Assembly: GCA_937913075.1 (NCBI GenBank)
Contig: CALEPU010000020.1
Coordinates: 1 to 24,818, forward strand
From: an uncultured Clostridia bacterium
GTDB taxonomy: Bacteria > Bacillota > Clostridia > Christensenellales > CAG-138
Reading direction: 5' to 3'
Length of the DNA: 24,818 nt
Shown piece by piece: positions 14,803 through 21,312 of the stretch; positions within the stretch are counted from its first letter, which is position 1; each line of letters starts with the position of its first letter. A program made the position numbers and the translations under genes. The notes beneath the pieces are model-generated. The model did no database searches. It saw only the letters and a list, made by a program, of their open reading frames with translations, and had not been told where the DNA came from.

Positions 14803-15559
14803 CTCTCTCCAAAAGCTCCTTTGCAAGATTGACGTACGCCTTTGCGCCGGCGCACTTGGGGTCGTATAGTGTTATCGGCAGTCCGAACGAAGGCGCCTCG
14901 CCGAGCCTTACCGAGCGTGGTATCACCGTGTCATATACCTTGTTTTTAAAGAATTTTTTAACCTCGTTCACCACCATTGACGACAAGTTCGTCCTTGCGT
15001 CGTACATTGTCATCACGACGCCCTCGACCTGAAGCTCCTCGTTAAGATGTTGACGGACAAGCTTTACCGTGTTCATCAACTGCGCGAGCCCTTCGAGCGC
15101 ATAATACTCACACTGAATAGGTACTAACAGAGTATCCGCCACCGTAAGTGCGTTGAGCGTCAGAAGCCCAAGCGACGGAGGGCAGTCGATGAACATATAA
15201 TCGTATCTGTCGTCTATCTTTTTGAGCGCCGTTTTCAGCTTTCGCTCCCTCGCCATCATAGTGACCAGCTCCACTTCTGCTCCTGCCAGCTCAATTCTTG
15301 AAGGTAGTACGTCAAGTGTATCTATCTTCGTTTTTTGTATAACGTCTTCGACTGGCACTTCGTTTATCAGCACGTCGTATATGCTGTATTCGCAGGCGTT
15401 TTTGTTGACGCCTACTCCGCTTGTACCGTTGCCCTGCGGGTCGATATCGACCAAGAGCACCCTCTTGCCCTGCTGCGCTATGCTTGCCGCAAGGTTCACT
15501 GCCGTCGTGGTCTTGCCCACTCCGCCCTTCTGATTTGCTATCGCCACTGTCTTTGCCAT
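14789..15559 (-). CDS. parA: chromosome partitioning ATPase ParA (Soj)
   Basis: Deviant Walker ATPase that works with ParB in origin segregation and, in Bacillus, controls DnaA activity. From ATG 15559 it has 256 residues. KGGVGKTT (11-18) is the deviant Walker A, DIDPQGN (38-44) is Walker A', and FIDCPPS (123-129) is Walker B. GGAG lies 5 nt before the start. An in-frame extension reaching 15697 would run through a parS site and the promoter, so I rejected it. The leader RNA is about 50 nt. parA begins a series with parB, trmN6-like, rsmI, spmA and spmB, all overlapping or closely spaced. Confidence 0.97.
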   Translation of the reverse strand: MAKTVAIANQKGGVGKTTTAVNLAASIAQQGKRVLLVDIDPQGNGTSGVGVNKNACEYSIYDVLINEVPVEDVIQKTKIDTLDVLPSRIELAGAEVELVTMMARERKLKTALKKIDDRYDYMFIDCPPSLGLLTLNALTVADTLLVPIQCEYYALEGLAQLMNTVKLVRQHLNEELQVEGVVMTMYDARTNLSSMVVNEVKKFFKNKVYDTVIPRSVRLGEAPSFGLPITLYDPKCAGAKAYVNLAKELLERDGNK

Positions 15560-15617
15560 ATTCGCTCCGTCCCGCCTCGATGGGCGCTTTGCTTGTCTCC
15601 GTTTGCACGGTACCTTT

Positions 15618-15646
15618 ATTATAACCGATGCGCCTTTACGTTGCAA
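15618..15646 (-). promoter_or_regulatory. parA operon promoter
   Basis: Minus strand TTGCAA (15646-15641), a 17-nt spacer and a perfect TATAAT (15623-15618). The -35 overlaps one arm of a 6-bp inverted repeat (CAATGC 15644-15649, GCATTG 15656-15661), a possible operator. Two parS sites lie 35 and 80 bp upstream. Confidence 0.75.
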
Positions 15647-15680
15647 TGCCCCTTTGCATTGTTTTTTGACGTATCTGCGC

Positions 15681-15696
15681 TGTTTCACGTGAAACA
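15681..15696. promoter_or_regulatory. parS site 1
   Basis: TGTTTCACGTGAAACA, a perfect 16-bp palindrome identical to the Firmicutes parS consensus bound by ParB. It lies between parA and noc. Confidence 0.97.
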
Positions 15697-15725
15697 TATT
15701 CCTTCATTGCTTCTGCCCAAACGAT

Positions 15726-15741
15726 TGTTTCACGTGAAACA
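15726..15741. promoter_or_regulatory. parS site 2
   Basis: A second identical TGTTTCACGTGAAACA palindrome, centred 45 bp from the first. It lies between the first site and the noc terminator. Confidence 0.97.
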
Positions 15742-15757
15742 ATCCGCCATGGCAAGC

Positions 15758-15785
15758 AAAAAAGCCTTGCATTACAAGGCTTTTT
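15758..15785. terminator. bidirectional terminator after noc
   Basis: AAAAAGCCTTG (15759-15769), a 5-nt loop and CAAGGCTTTTT (15775-15785) form a perfect 11-bp stem with T-runs on both strands (six on the minus strand). It lies 26 nt after the noc stop and insulates noc from the parS/parA region. Confidence 0.92.
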
Positions 15786-15810
15786 AAACAGGCTTGATTG
15801 ACGTCGGATT

Positions 15811-16656
15811 TTACTGCGACACCTTTATAATGATGTCAACGCCGTCATCGTGCTCGGTCTGCTCTACCTGAACGTTGAGCCCGCTTTCGCGAAGCTGATC
15901 ACAGGCAGTGTTCACGGTGTTCACAAACAGCTTGTAGTCTTTGAATATGCGTATTATGCGCGGACGGGGACGCGCGCCGTCCTTCTTGTTATCGAATGCG
16001 CTGTTCAGCATGGACTCGACAAGCTTCTCCGTATCCTTGACCGAGAGCGAATTCTCCGCGACCTTATTGATGACCGTCTGCCGCTCATCATCAGTATTGA
16101 GCTTTAAAAGCGCACGGGTATGTCTCTCGGTGAGCCCCGTATTGACTACCGCCTCTCGCACGGCGGGCGAAAGTCTGAGCATACGCAGCTTGTTCGCAAT
16201 AAAGCTCTGGCTCTTACCGATGCGCAGTGCAAGCTCGTCCTGCGTGATATTGAGCTTTTGCAGGAGCGCGGCATAACTCTCCGCTTCCTCAAAAAAGTGC
16301 AGATCCTCCCTCTGCAAATTCTCAACTATCGCCATCAGCGCTGAGTCCTCGTCATCGAGCTCGCCGTCAACTATGCACTGCACCTTCTCCATGCCGAGCG
16401 AACGGACTGCGCGCAGACGCCTCTCTCCCGCAATAAGCTCATAAGTATCGCCGACGCGGCGTACTACGAGCGGCTGAATAAGCCCGACTTGACTGATGGA
16501 TGCGGCAAGCTCCGCAATACTCTCCTCGTCAAAGGTCTGCCTCGGCTGGTTGGGATTGGGGATTATCAGCGCAACGGGTACCTCTTCAAGGCGCTTCTTC
16601 GGCTCCTGCTTGACCTCGTGCTTAGACATATCCTTTTTGAAATTAAAGAGTGCCAC
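15811..16656 (-). CDS. noc: nucleoid occlusion protein Noc (ParB paralogue)
   Basis: Noc is a ParB-family CTP clamp that blocks division over the nucleoid by recruiting DNA to the membrane. The protein has 281 residues. GERRLRAVR (77-85) and ENLQREDLHFFEEA (112-125) are the CTP-site motifs, and the helix-turn-helix is at about 138-160 (ITQDELALRIGKSQSFIANK). The N-terminus MALFNFKKDMSK is short, basic and amphipathic, consistent with a membrane-targeting helix, and the ParA-activating tail of ParB is absent. The start is GTG 16656, with GGAGG 5 nt upstream. Its place after mnmG-rsmG matches canonical noc. I saw no palindrome resembling the known Noc binding site in the window. Confidence 0.9.
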   Translation of the reverse strand: MALFNFKKDMSKHEVKQEPKKRLEEVPVALIIPNPNQPRQTFDEESIAELAASISQVGLIQPLVVRRVGDTYELIAGERRLRAVRSLGMEKVQCIVDGELDDEDSALMAIVENLQREDLHFFEEAESYAALLQKLNITQDELALRIGKSQSFIANKLRMLRLSPAVREAVVNTGLTERHTRALLKLNTDDERQTVINKVAENSLSVKDTEKLVESMLNSAFDNKKDGARPRPRIIRIFKDYKLFVNTVNTACDQLRESGLNVQVEQTEHDDGVDIIIKVSQ

Positions 16657-16669
16657 AATATCCTCCGAA

Positions 16670-16688
16670 CGGCACGGCGTCCGTGCCG
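16670..16688 (-). promoter_or_regulatory. hairpin next to the noc ribosome site
   Basis: CGGCACGG (16670-16677), a 3-nt loop and CCGTGCCG (16681-16688) form a perfect 8-bp GC-rich stem. It lies only 3 nt upstream of the noc GGAGG site (16666-16662). It lacks a T-run, so it is not a standard terminator. Confidence 0.7.
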
Positions 16689-16702
16689 GTTAGTTTTATG
16701 CT

Positions 16703-16730
16703 ATTATACCACGTTTTCGCCGCAGAGGAA
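16703..16730 (-). promoter_or_regulatory. noc promoter candidate
   Basis: TATAAT on the minus strand at 16708-16703, with only a weak -35 (TTCCTC, 16-nt spacing). The leader of about 40 nt carries a strong hairpin at 16670-16688. Confidence 0.55.
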
Positions 16731-16783
16731 GCTATTCCCGCCAATGCGACAAAAGAAGTTGCTATTCAACAATCGTTATTTAA

Positions 16784-17527
16784 TTAAAGCGGTGCTTTTT
16801 CAATGCTGCCCGCCTTGCGCGGATAACGCTTGGGGGTCTCGCCTGTCTTCTGCGCACAAACGATACACCTTGCACCCCAGTCGACTTCGAACTTTTTTAC
16901 CTCAACGCCGCATTTGAGCTCCGAAAAAGCTCTGCCGCAGGAGGCTATCTCCTCATCCGCACCGGGTCCCTTGTACATGAGCGAGCGCCCTCCCACCTTT
17001 AAAAACGGCACCGTCAGCTCCGTCAATATGCTCATGGGTGCGACAGCACGGGATACGGCGATATCGAAAGCCCCTCGAAGACCCGGCAGCCTCGCCGCAT
17101 CCTCCGCCCGCGCATGCACGGCGTTAACGTCAAGCCCAAGTTCATCGCAAATTTCGCGCAGAAAAGCCACCCTTTTTGCCAGAGAGTCGACAAGCACGAG
17201 CTCAATATCGGGGCGAAAAAGCTTTAAAGGTATGCCCGGAAAGCCCGCTCCCGTTCCGACGTCAACGACCCTCGCGCCGTTCGGTATAAGCTCCGCGCCC
17301 AATAAGCTGTCCGCAAAATGCTTATAGGCGACCTCGGAGGGCTCCGTAATGCGCGTCAGGTTCACGCGTGAGTTCCTTTCGATGAGCCTATTATAATAGG
17401 TAATGAAGCCTTTCTTTTGTGTCTCGGTAAGCCCGGGAACAGCCGCAAGAAGTATCTCGGAGGTAAGCTGCGGCGCTTCCTCTGCTGATGGCGTATGCGC
17501 TTTAACTCTAAGCTCGTTATCGCTCAT
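16784..17527 (-). CDS. rsmG: 16S rRNA (guanine527-N7)-methyltransferase
   Basis: RsmG (GidB) methylates N7 of G527 in 16S rRNA. The 247 residues show the SAM-binding VVDVGTGAGFPGIPLKL (about 87-103), VLVDSLAKRVAFL (111-123) and SRAVAPM (159-165), preceded by NRLIERNSRVNLT (46-58), which is typical of the family. The ATG at 17527 overlaps the mnmG stop by 11 nt and has GGAGGT about 5-6 nt upstream within mnmG. Only a weak stem (GTTG with CAAC) follows before noc, so some read-through into noc is possible. Confidence 0.96.
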   Translation of the reverse strand: MSDNELRVKAHTPSAEEAPQLTSEILLAAVPGLTETQKKGFITYYNRLIERNSRVNLTRITEPSEVAYKHFADSLLGAELIPNGARVVDVGTGAGFPGIPLKLFRPDIELVLVDSLAKRVAFLREICDELGLDVNAVHARAEDAARLPGLRGAFDIAVSRAVAPMSILTELTVPFLKVGGRSLMYKGPGADEEIASCGRAFSELKCGVEVKKFEVDWGARCIVCAQKTGETPKRYPRKAGSIEKAPL

Positions 17528-19397
17528 CGTTTACCTCCCCCATGGCTTTGAGCCTTACCATAAGCACGGCGATATCGGCAGGAGAAACGCCCGATATCCT
17601 CGAAGCCTGACCGACACTTGAAGGACGAAGCTTTGTCAGCTTCTGCCTTGCCTCTATCCTAAGCCCCGATATGCTCATATAGTCCATATCCTCCGGCAAA
17701 CACAGCGACTCCATACGCGAGAACCGCGCTATCTGCTCCCTCTGTTTCTCAATATAGCCGCCGTAGTGGGCGGTAAGGTCTATCTCCTCTGCGGCCTCAG
17801 CCTCAATCTCGGGCAGGTCATAGAGCGAGGCAAGATCGGTATAGCCAACTCCGCCGCGCCTCAGCAGAGCTTCAAGCCGCACACTGCCCGTCACGCCGCC
17901 CGCGCCGCGCTCCTCAAGCAGACGGACAAGCGCCTCATCGGCAGGCACGCTGCGACCGAGAGCGGCACGCGCACGCGCTATATCCTCGCGTTTTTTAACG
18001 AGGAGGGAGTATCGCTTATCGCTTATGAGCCCCGTGCGGCGCGCCATTTCCGTAAGCCGCAGATCGGCGTTGTCCTGCCGGAGCAGGAGCCTGTACTCGG
18101 CACGGCTTGTCATCATGCGATAGGGCTCATTGGTACCCTTGACGGTAAGATCGTCGCAGAGCACTCCGATATAAGCGTCGCTGCGTGAGAGCAAAAGAGG
18201 CTCCTCGTTTTTAACGTAGAGAGCGGCGTTTATGCCGGCGTACAAGCCCTGCGCCGCCGCCTCCTCATAGCCGGAGCTGCCGTTGATCTGTCCCGCAAAG
18301 AAAAGCCCTCCCACGCGTCGGCTCATCATGCGGGCGTCAAGCTCCGTAGGGTCGATACAGTCGTACTCTATCGCGTACCCATAGCGCATTATAACGCAGT
18401 CCTCCATGCCCTCGATAGTGCGAAGCATGGCTTCCTGCACGTCGAAGGGAAGGCTTGTTGACATGCCCTGCACGTACATCTCGTCGGTAGTAAGCCCCTC
18501 CGGCTCTATAAAAAGCTGATGCCTTTCCTTGTCTGCAAAGCGAACGATCTTGTCCTCAATGGAGGGACAGTACCTTGTGCCTGTTGCGTGTATCGCGCCG
18601 GCATACATTGGCGACCTGTCTATATTATCGAGTATTATCCTGTGCGTCCTCTCATTGGTATAGGTGAGATAACACGGAGTCTGCTCCTTGATCAATCCCT
18701 TTGTCATAAAGGAAAAATGCGGTATAGGCTCATCCCCCGGCTGCGGCTGCATGCGAGAAAGATCAAGCGAAGCTTTTGCAACGCGCGGCGGTGTGCCGGT
18801 CTTAAAGCGGCGCAGCTCGAAGCCGAGCTCCGAAAGGCTGTTTGACAGCAGCACGGCGTTAGACAGCCCGCAGGGTCCTGCCGACCGATTGTATTCACCG
18901 GTATGGACGCGGCTGTTGAGATACACACCGCTGCAAATGATTACAGCTTGGCATATATAGTGAGCACCCATCGCGGTCGTAATTCCCGTGACCCTGCCGT
19001 TTGCCGTCTCTACGGAGGCGCACTCATCCTGACGCAGAGTCAAAAGCGGCTCCCCTTCAAGCGCGGCCTTCATCCTTTCATGGTAACGGCGTTTGTCCAT
19101 CTGCGCACGCAAAGAATGTACAGCGGCTCCCTTGCCCGTGTTGAGCATCCGCATCTGTATAAAGCAATCGTCTGCCGCGAGACCCATCTCGCCGCCGAGA
19201 GCGTCTACCTCCCGAACGAGATGCCCCTTTGAGGTGCCGCCTATCGCGGGGTTGCACGCCATAAGCGCGACGGAGTCGATATCGACGCACAAGCAAAGCG
19301 TTGAAAGACCCATCCTCGCACAGGCGAGCGCCGCCTCGCAGCCGGCATGTCCCGCGCCGATAACTGCAATATCATATTTTCCCGCGGTGCATATCAT
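17517..19397 (-). CDS. mnmG: tRNA uridine-5-carboxymethylaminomethyl modification enzyme MnmG
   Basis: FAD protein that with MnmE modifies the wobble uridine (cmnm5U34) of certain tRNAs. The 626-residue length is standard. YDIAVIGAGHAGCEAALA (about 8-25) is the FAD-binding Rossmann motif; ACNPAIGGTSKGHLVREVDALGG follows near 48-69, and the C-terminal ISGVSPADIAVLMVRLK helix binds MnmE. The ATG at 19397 has no Shine-Dalgarno site, and a promoter -10 ends only 8 nt upstream, so the message may be leaderless. It overlaps rsmG. Its usual neighbour mnmE lies about 5 kb away on the other strand. Confidence 0.97.
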   Translation of the reverse strand: MICTAGKYDIAVIGAGHAGCEAALACARMGLSTLCLCVDIDSVALMACNPAIGGTSKGHLVREVDALGGEMGLAADDCFIQMRMLNTGKGAAVHSLRAQMDKRRYHERMKAALEGEPLLTLRQDECASVETANGRVTGITTAMGAHYICQAVIICSGVYLNSRVHTGEYNRSAGPCGLSNAVLLSNSLSELGFELRRFKTGTPPRVAKASLDLSRMQPQPGDEPIPHFSFMTKGLIKEQTPCYLTYTNERTHRIILDNIDRSPMYAGAIHATGTRYCPSIEDKIVRFADKERHQLFIEPEGLTTDEMYVQGMSTSLPFDVQEAMLRTIEGMEDCVIMRYGYAIEYDCIDPTELDARMMSRRVGGLFFAGQINGSSGYEEAAAQGLYAGINAALYVKNEEPLLLSRSDAYIGVLCDDLTVKGTNEPYRMMTSRAEYRLLLRQDNADLRLTEMARRTGLISDKRYSLLVKKREDIARARAALGRSVPADEALVRLLEERGAGGVTGSVRLEALLRRGGVGYTDLASLYDLPEIEAEAAEEIDLTAHYGGYIEKQREQIARFSRMESLCLPEDMDYMSISGLRIEARQKLTKLRPSSVGQASRISGVSPADIAVLMVRLKAMGEVNDER

Positions 19398-19405
19398 AGC
19401 ATGAT

Positions 19406-19434
19406 ATTATATCACGCTTCGCCCGATTTGTACA
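19406..19434 (-). promoter_or_regulatory. mnmG promoter (leaderless-type)
   Basis: Minus strand TGTACA (19434-19429), a 17-nt spacer and a perfect TATAAT (19411-19406). The expected RNA start (about 19397-19399) coincides with the mnmG ATG. The -35 lies inside one copy of a direct repeat. Confidence 0.65.
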
Positions 19435-19510
19435 GTATGCGGGCCGTCTCAAGCGACACGATCGGCGTGTCGGACAGCTCGCGCGATGTTATGCCTGTAC
19501 AATTATGCGG
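19429..19510. repeat. repeat cluster in the divergent mnmG / small membrane gene region
   Basis: TGTACA-G-TATGCGG (19429-19442) and TGTACA-AT-TATGCGG (19496-19510) form a direct repeat 67 bp apart. Between them CGACACG (19454-19460) and CGTGTCG (19466-19472) form a perfect inverted repeat with a 5-nt spacer. They lie on and upstream of the mnmG -35, so they could be operator sites. The rest of 19398-19678 holds the two divergent promoters and a structured leader. Confidence 0.55.
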
Positions 19511-19529
19511 AAATTTGTATCGTTTTTTA

Positions 19530-19558
19530 TTGACTTCTCCCAAAGCGTGTGTTATATT
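19530..19558 (+). promoter_or_regulatory. promoter of the 103-aa membrane protein gene
   Basis: TTGACT (19530-19535), a 17-nt spacer and TATATT (19553-19558). The predicted RNA start near 19565 gives a leader of about 115 nt. Confidence 0.8.
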
Positions 19559-19570
19559 TTTATCGGAACA

Positions 19571-19636
19571 ACGCCGTTTGCTGTCATTATTTGCACATCG
19601 GACGCGTATTGTCCCATGATGTGCGGCGTGCTTTTT
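19571..19636 (+). promoter_or_regulatory. structured leader of the 103-aa membrane protein gene
   Basis: GCACATC (19593-19599) pairs with GATGTGC (19618-19624); inside it GGAC (19600-19603) pairs with GTCC (19611-19614). ACGCC (19571-19575) can close the whole with GGCGT (19625-19629). A T-run (19632-19636) follows. The layout suggests a cis-acting RNA element, possibly an attenuator. It matches no riboswitch class I recognise. Confidence 0.45.
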
Positions 19637-19678
19637 GTGCGCTTGCCATACATTTTTATAAGAAAGGAGTCCCCCACC

Positions 19679-19990
19679 ATGAAGAAGAATGCCATCATCG
19701 CTATCGTTCTGGCCGCTATCGCAATCATTGTTCCCTCTATCCTGGCGCAGAACATTGGTACCACTGCTGAGGATCTTAACATCACCCCGACCCTCATCGC
19801 CAGCATCGTAGGCATCGTGCTTGCTGTTGTAGCCCTTATCATGGCCATCGGCGCTATTAAGGCGGGCAAGAATGCGCTCACTATCATCGCTCTTATCGTT
19901 TCGATAGTCGCGCTCGTTTCCTGCGTTTCCAACGTTGCCTGTGTTGAGGCAGCTTCCTGCGCAGTAAAGGCATTTCAGAACGCACAGTAA
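19679..19990 (+). CDS. 103-residue membrane protein, probably abundant
   Basis: Unknown function. The product begins MKKNAIIAIVLAAIAIIVP and has three hydrophobic helices (about residues 5-24, 38-60 and 68-92), the second followed by a GAIKAGKN turn. Two or three cysteines lie near the C-terminus (CVSNVACVEAASC). The start ATG 19679 is set by AAAGGAG 9 nt upstream; an in-frame extension to 19505 runs through the promoter and leader, so I excluded it. Codons are strongly biased (ATC for Ile, CTC/CTG/CTT for Leu), unlike the neighbours. With a consensus promoter, strong ribosome site and perfect terminator, this points to high expression. It stands alone as a single-gene unit. Confidence 0.82.
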   Translation: MKKNAIIAIVLAAIAIIVPSILAQNIGTTAEDLNITPTLIASIVGIVLAVVALIMAIGAIKAGKNALTIIALIVSIVALVSCVSNVACVEAASCAVKAFQNAQ

Positions 19991-20000
19991 GTTTTTCGAC

Positions 20001-20036
20001 AAAATTGCAGGCGTTCATCTGGACGCCTGCAATTTT
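20001..20036 (+). terminator. rho-independent terminator of the 103-aa gene
   Basis: AAAATTGCAGGCGT (20001-20014), an 8-nt loop and ACGCCTGCAATTTT (20023-20036) form a perfect 14-bp stem ending in T residues, 11 nt after the stop codon. Confidence 0.93.
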
Positions 20037-20059
20037 CTGTTCAAAACGGGATTTTCGCT

Positions 20060-20875
20060 ATGATACCTGCTTTTAGGTTTCTCGGGAGGGATATCTCCTC
20101 GTATATGCTGTGCGTGCTCGTCGGCGTGCTCACGGTGCTGATGATGCTCCTGTTCAAAAAGAACAAGCGCGGCATGTCCGACTATAACCTCATCGTCTTG
20201 CACGTCGTAGGGCTCGCCGGCGTTTACGTCGGCATGCACCTTTTGTATGCCGCGACAATGTACAAAAGGCTCTTTGCGCTGGTGCGCGAGCTCGGCTCTA
20301 TCGCCTCTTTTGCCGACTTTGCGGCAAGGTTCGGTGAAGTCTTCGGCGGAGCAGTGTTCTACGGCGGTCTTTTAGGCGGGCTTCTTGCTGCGGCGATATG
20401 CTATAAAAAGCTGCGGCTCACGCCCGATTATGCCGATCTCGGCACGTGCTCTATACCGTTGTTTCACTTTTTCGGCAGGATAGGCTGTTTTTTGGCAGGC
20501 TGCTGCTACGGCATTGAGTGTCCCGTGGGCTTTACCTATCGCCACGCCCTTGACGAGGCGGCTAACAACGTAACGCGCTTCCCCGTGCAGCTATTGGAAG
20601 CAGGCTTTAATCTTTTACTGTTCCTGCTGCTTCTCGGCCTTTTTAACAAGGGAAAGCTCAGGGGAAAGCTCCTGCGGCTTTATCTCGTGCTGTATCCCGT
20701 CTTCCGTTTCGCCGACGAATTCCTTCGCGGAGACAGGATACGCGGCTCGATATGGATCCTTTCGACCTCGCAGTGGATAAGCCTTTTGATACTCGTTTCC
20801 GTCGCCGCATATACCGTCATCGTCTCAAAACGCGAAAAGAGCGGCCTCGACAAAAAAATCGAGGGAAATTTTTAA
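20060..20875 (+). CDS. Lgt-family protein with atypical active-site residues
   Basis: Resembles prolipoprotein diacylglyceryl transferase (Lgt), the membrane enzyme that transfers diacylglycerol from phosphatidylglycerol to lipoprotein cysteines. It has 271 residues and about seven helices. HFFGRIGCFLAGCCYG (136-151) corresponds to the Lgt signature, RFPVQLLEA is at 173-181 and RFADEFLRGD at 216-225. Compared with E. coli Lgt, the Arg143 and Arg239/Glu243 equivalents are kept (R140, R216, E220), but Asn146 and Glu151 align with Cys143 and Cys148, and His103 aligns with Tyr101. It may be a divergent Lgt or a paralogue with another acyl or glyceride substrate. ATG 20060 has only a weak ribosome site, and the start lies 24 nt after the upstream terminator with no clear promoter seen, so its expression may be low. 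Confidence 0.8.
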   Translation: MIPAFRFLGRDISSYMLCVLVGVLTVLMMLLFKKNKRGMSDYNLIVLHVVGLAGVYVGMHLLYAATMYKRLFALVRELGSIASFADFAARFGEVFGGAVFYGGLLGGLLAAAICYKKLRLTPDYADLGTCSIPLFHFFGRIGCFLAGCCYGIECPVGFTYRHALDEAANNVTRFPVQLLEAGFNLLLFLLLLGLFNKGKLRGKLLRLYLVLYPVFRFADEFLRGDRIRGSIWILSTSQWISLLILVSVAAYTVIVSKREKSGLDKKIEGNF

Positions 20876-20882
20876 AAAAGGC

Positions 20883-20912
20883 TTGACAAACCGTTGCAAA
20901 ATCAAATATAAT
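20883..20912 (+). promoter_or_regulatory. rpmH-rnpA operon promoter
   Basis: TTGACA (20883-20888), an 18-nt spacer and TATAAT (20907-20912), both perfect. A second TATAAT at 20969-20974 with a poor -35 could give a shorter transcript. The leader is about 75 nt from the first promoter. Confidence 0.9.
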
Positions 20913-20997
20913 CAAGAACTGTGACAATATGGGGCTTAGGCGCCATTTTAAGGCGGCGTCCCTTTTGCTATAATAGTAAGGAAAGAGGTGTACATCC

Positions 20998-21132
20998 ATG
21001 AAGATGACATACCAGCCCAAAGTAAGGCAGAGGAAGAAGGTTCACGGCTTCCGTAAGCGTATGTCCACCGCCAACGGCAGGAACGTCCTCGCCCGCAGGC
21101 GTGCCAAGGGCAGGAAAAAGCTCTCCGCGTAA
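20998..21132 (+). CDS. rpmH: 50S ribosomal protein L34
   Basis: The 44-residue basic protein starts MKMTYQPKVRQRKKVHGFRK and ends RRRAKGRKKLSA, the unmistakable L34 pattern. It binds 23S rRNA in the large subunit. The ATG at 20998 has AGAGGTG 7 nt upstream. It begins the conserved rpmH-rnpA-yidD-yidC-jag-mnmE series. In Bacillus, dnaA is divergent from rpmH; here an Lgt-like gene lies upstream in the same direction instead. Confidence 0.98.
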   Translation: MKMTYQPKVRQRKKVHGFRKRMSTANGRNVLARRRAKGRKKLSA

Positions 21133-21152
21133 TTCTATCGGCAGCATTTAGG

Positions 21153-21206
21153 GGCAAGCTCGCCGTATGCTTTTGCTTGCAGCAAAGGCGGTACGGGCAG
21201 CTTGCC
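21153..21206 (+). promoter_or_regulatory. long imperfect hairpin between rpmH and rnpA
   Basis: GGCAAGCT (21153-21160) pairs perfectly with AGCTTGCC (21199-21206). Inside it CCGTA pairs with TACGG, and CTTTTGC (21170-21176) pairs with GCAAAGG (21182-21188). No T-run follows, so it is more likely an RNA processing or mRNA-stability element than a terminator. A second small hairpin, GGGGC with GCCCC (21282-21295), lies just before the rnpA ribosome site. Confidence 0.55.
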
Positions 21207-21312
21207 ATAGTTGCTTTATAGAGTTTTTGTCGGGAAAGCGCCGTTATGCTCCGTTCGCGGGGCGGCGGCGGTCCGCTTTGTGGGGCTTGCGCCCCGGCAG
21301 AGGGATAAAAAA

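Noticed and set aside
15560..15697. An N-terminal extension of ParA
   Set aside because: It would be translated through a parS site and the promoter; ParA proteins start at MAKTVAIANQKGG, which has a ribosome site.
19412..19500. Minus-strand open frame ending just upstream of mnmG with plausible codons (ends LYKSGEA)
   Set aside because: It has no start or ribosome site of its own, overlaps the mnmG promoter and repeat motifs, and matches no family I know. A gene remnant cannot be excluded.
21211..21312. An N-terminal extension of RnpA
   Set aside because: The added residues are not RnpA-like, and the DNA contains a hairpin and the ribosome site for GTG 21313.
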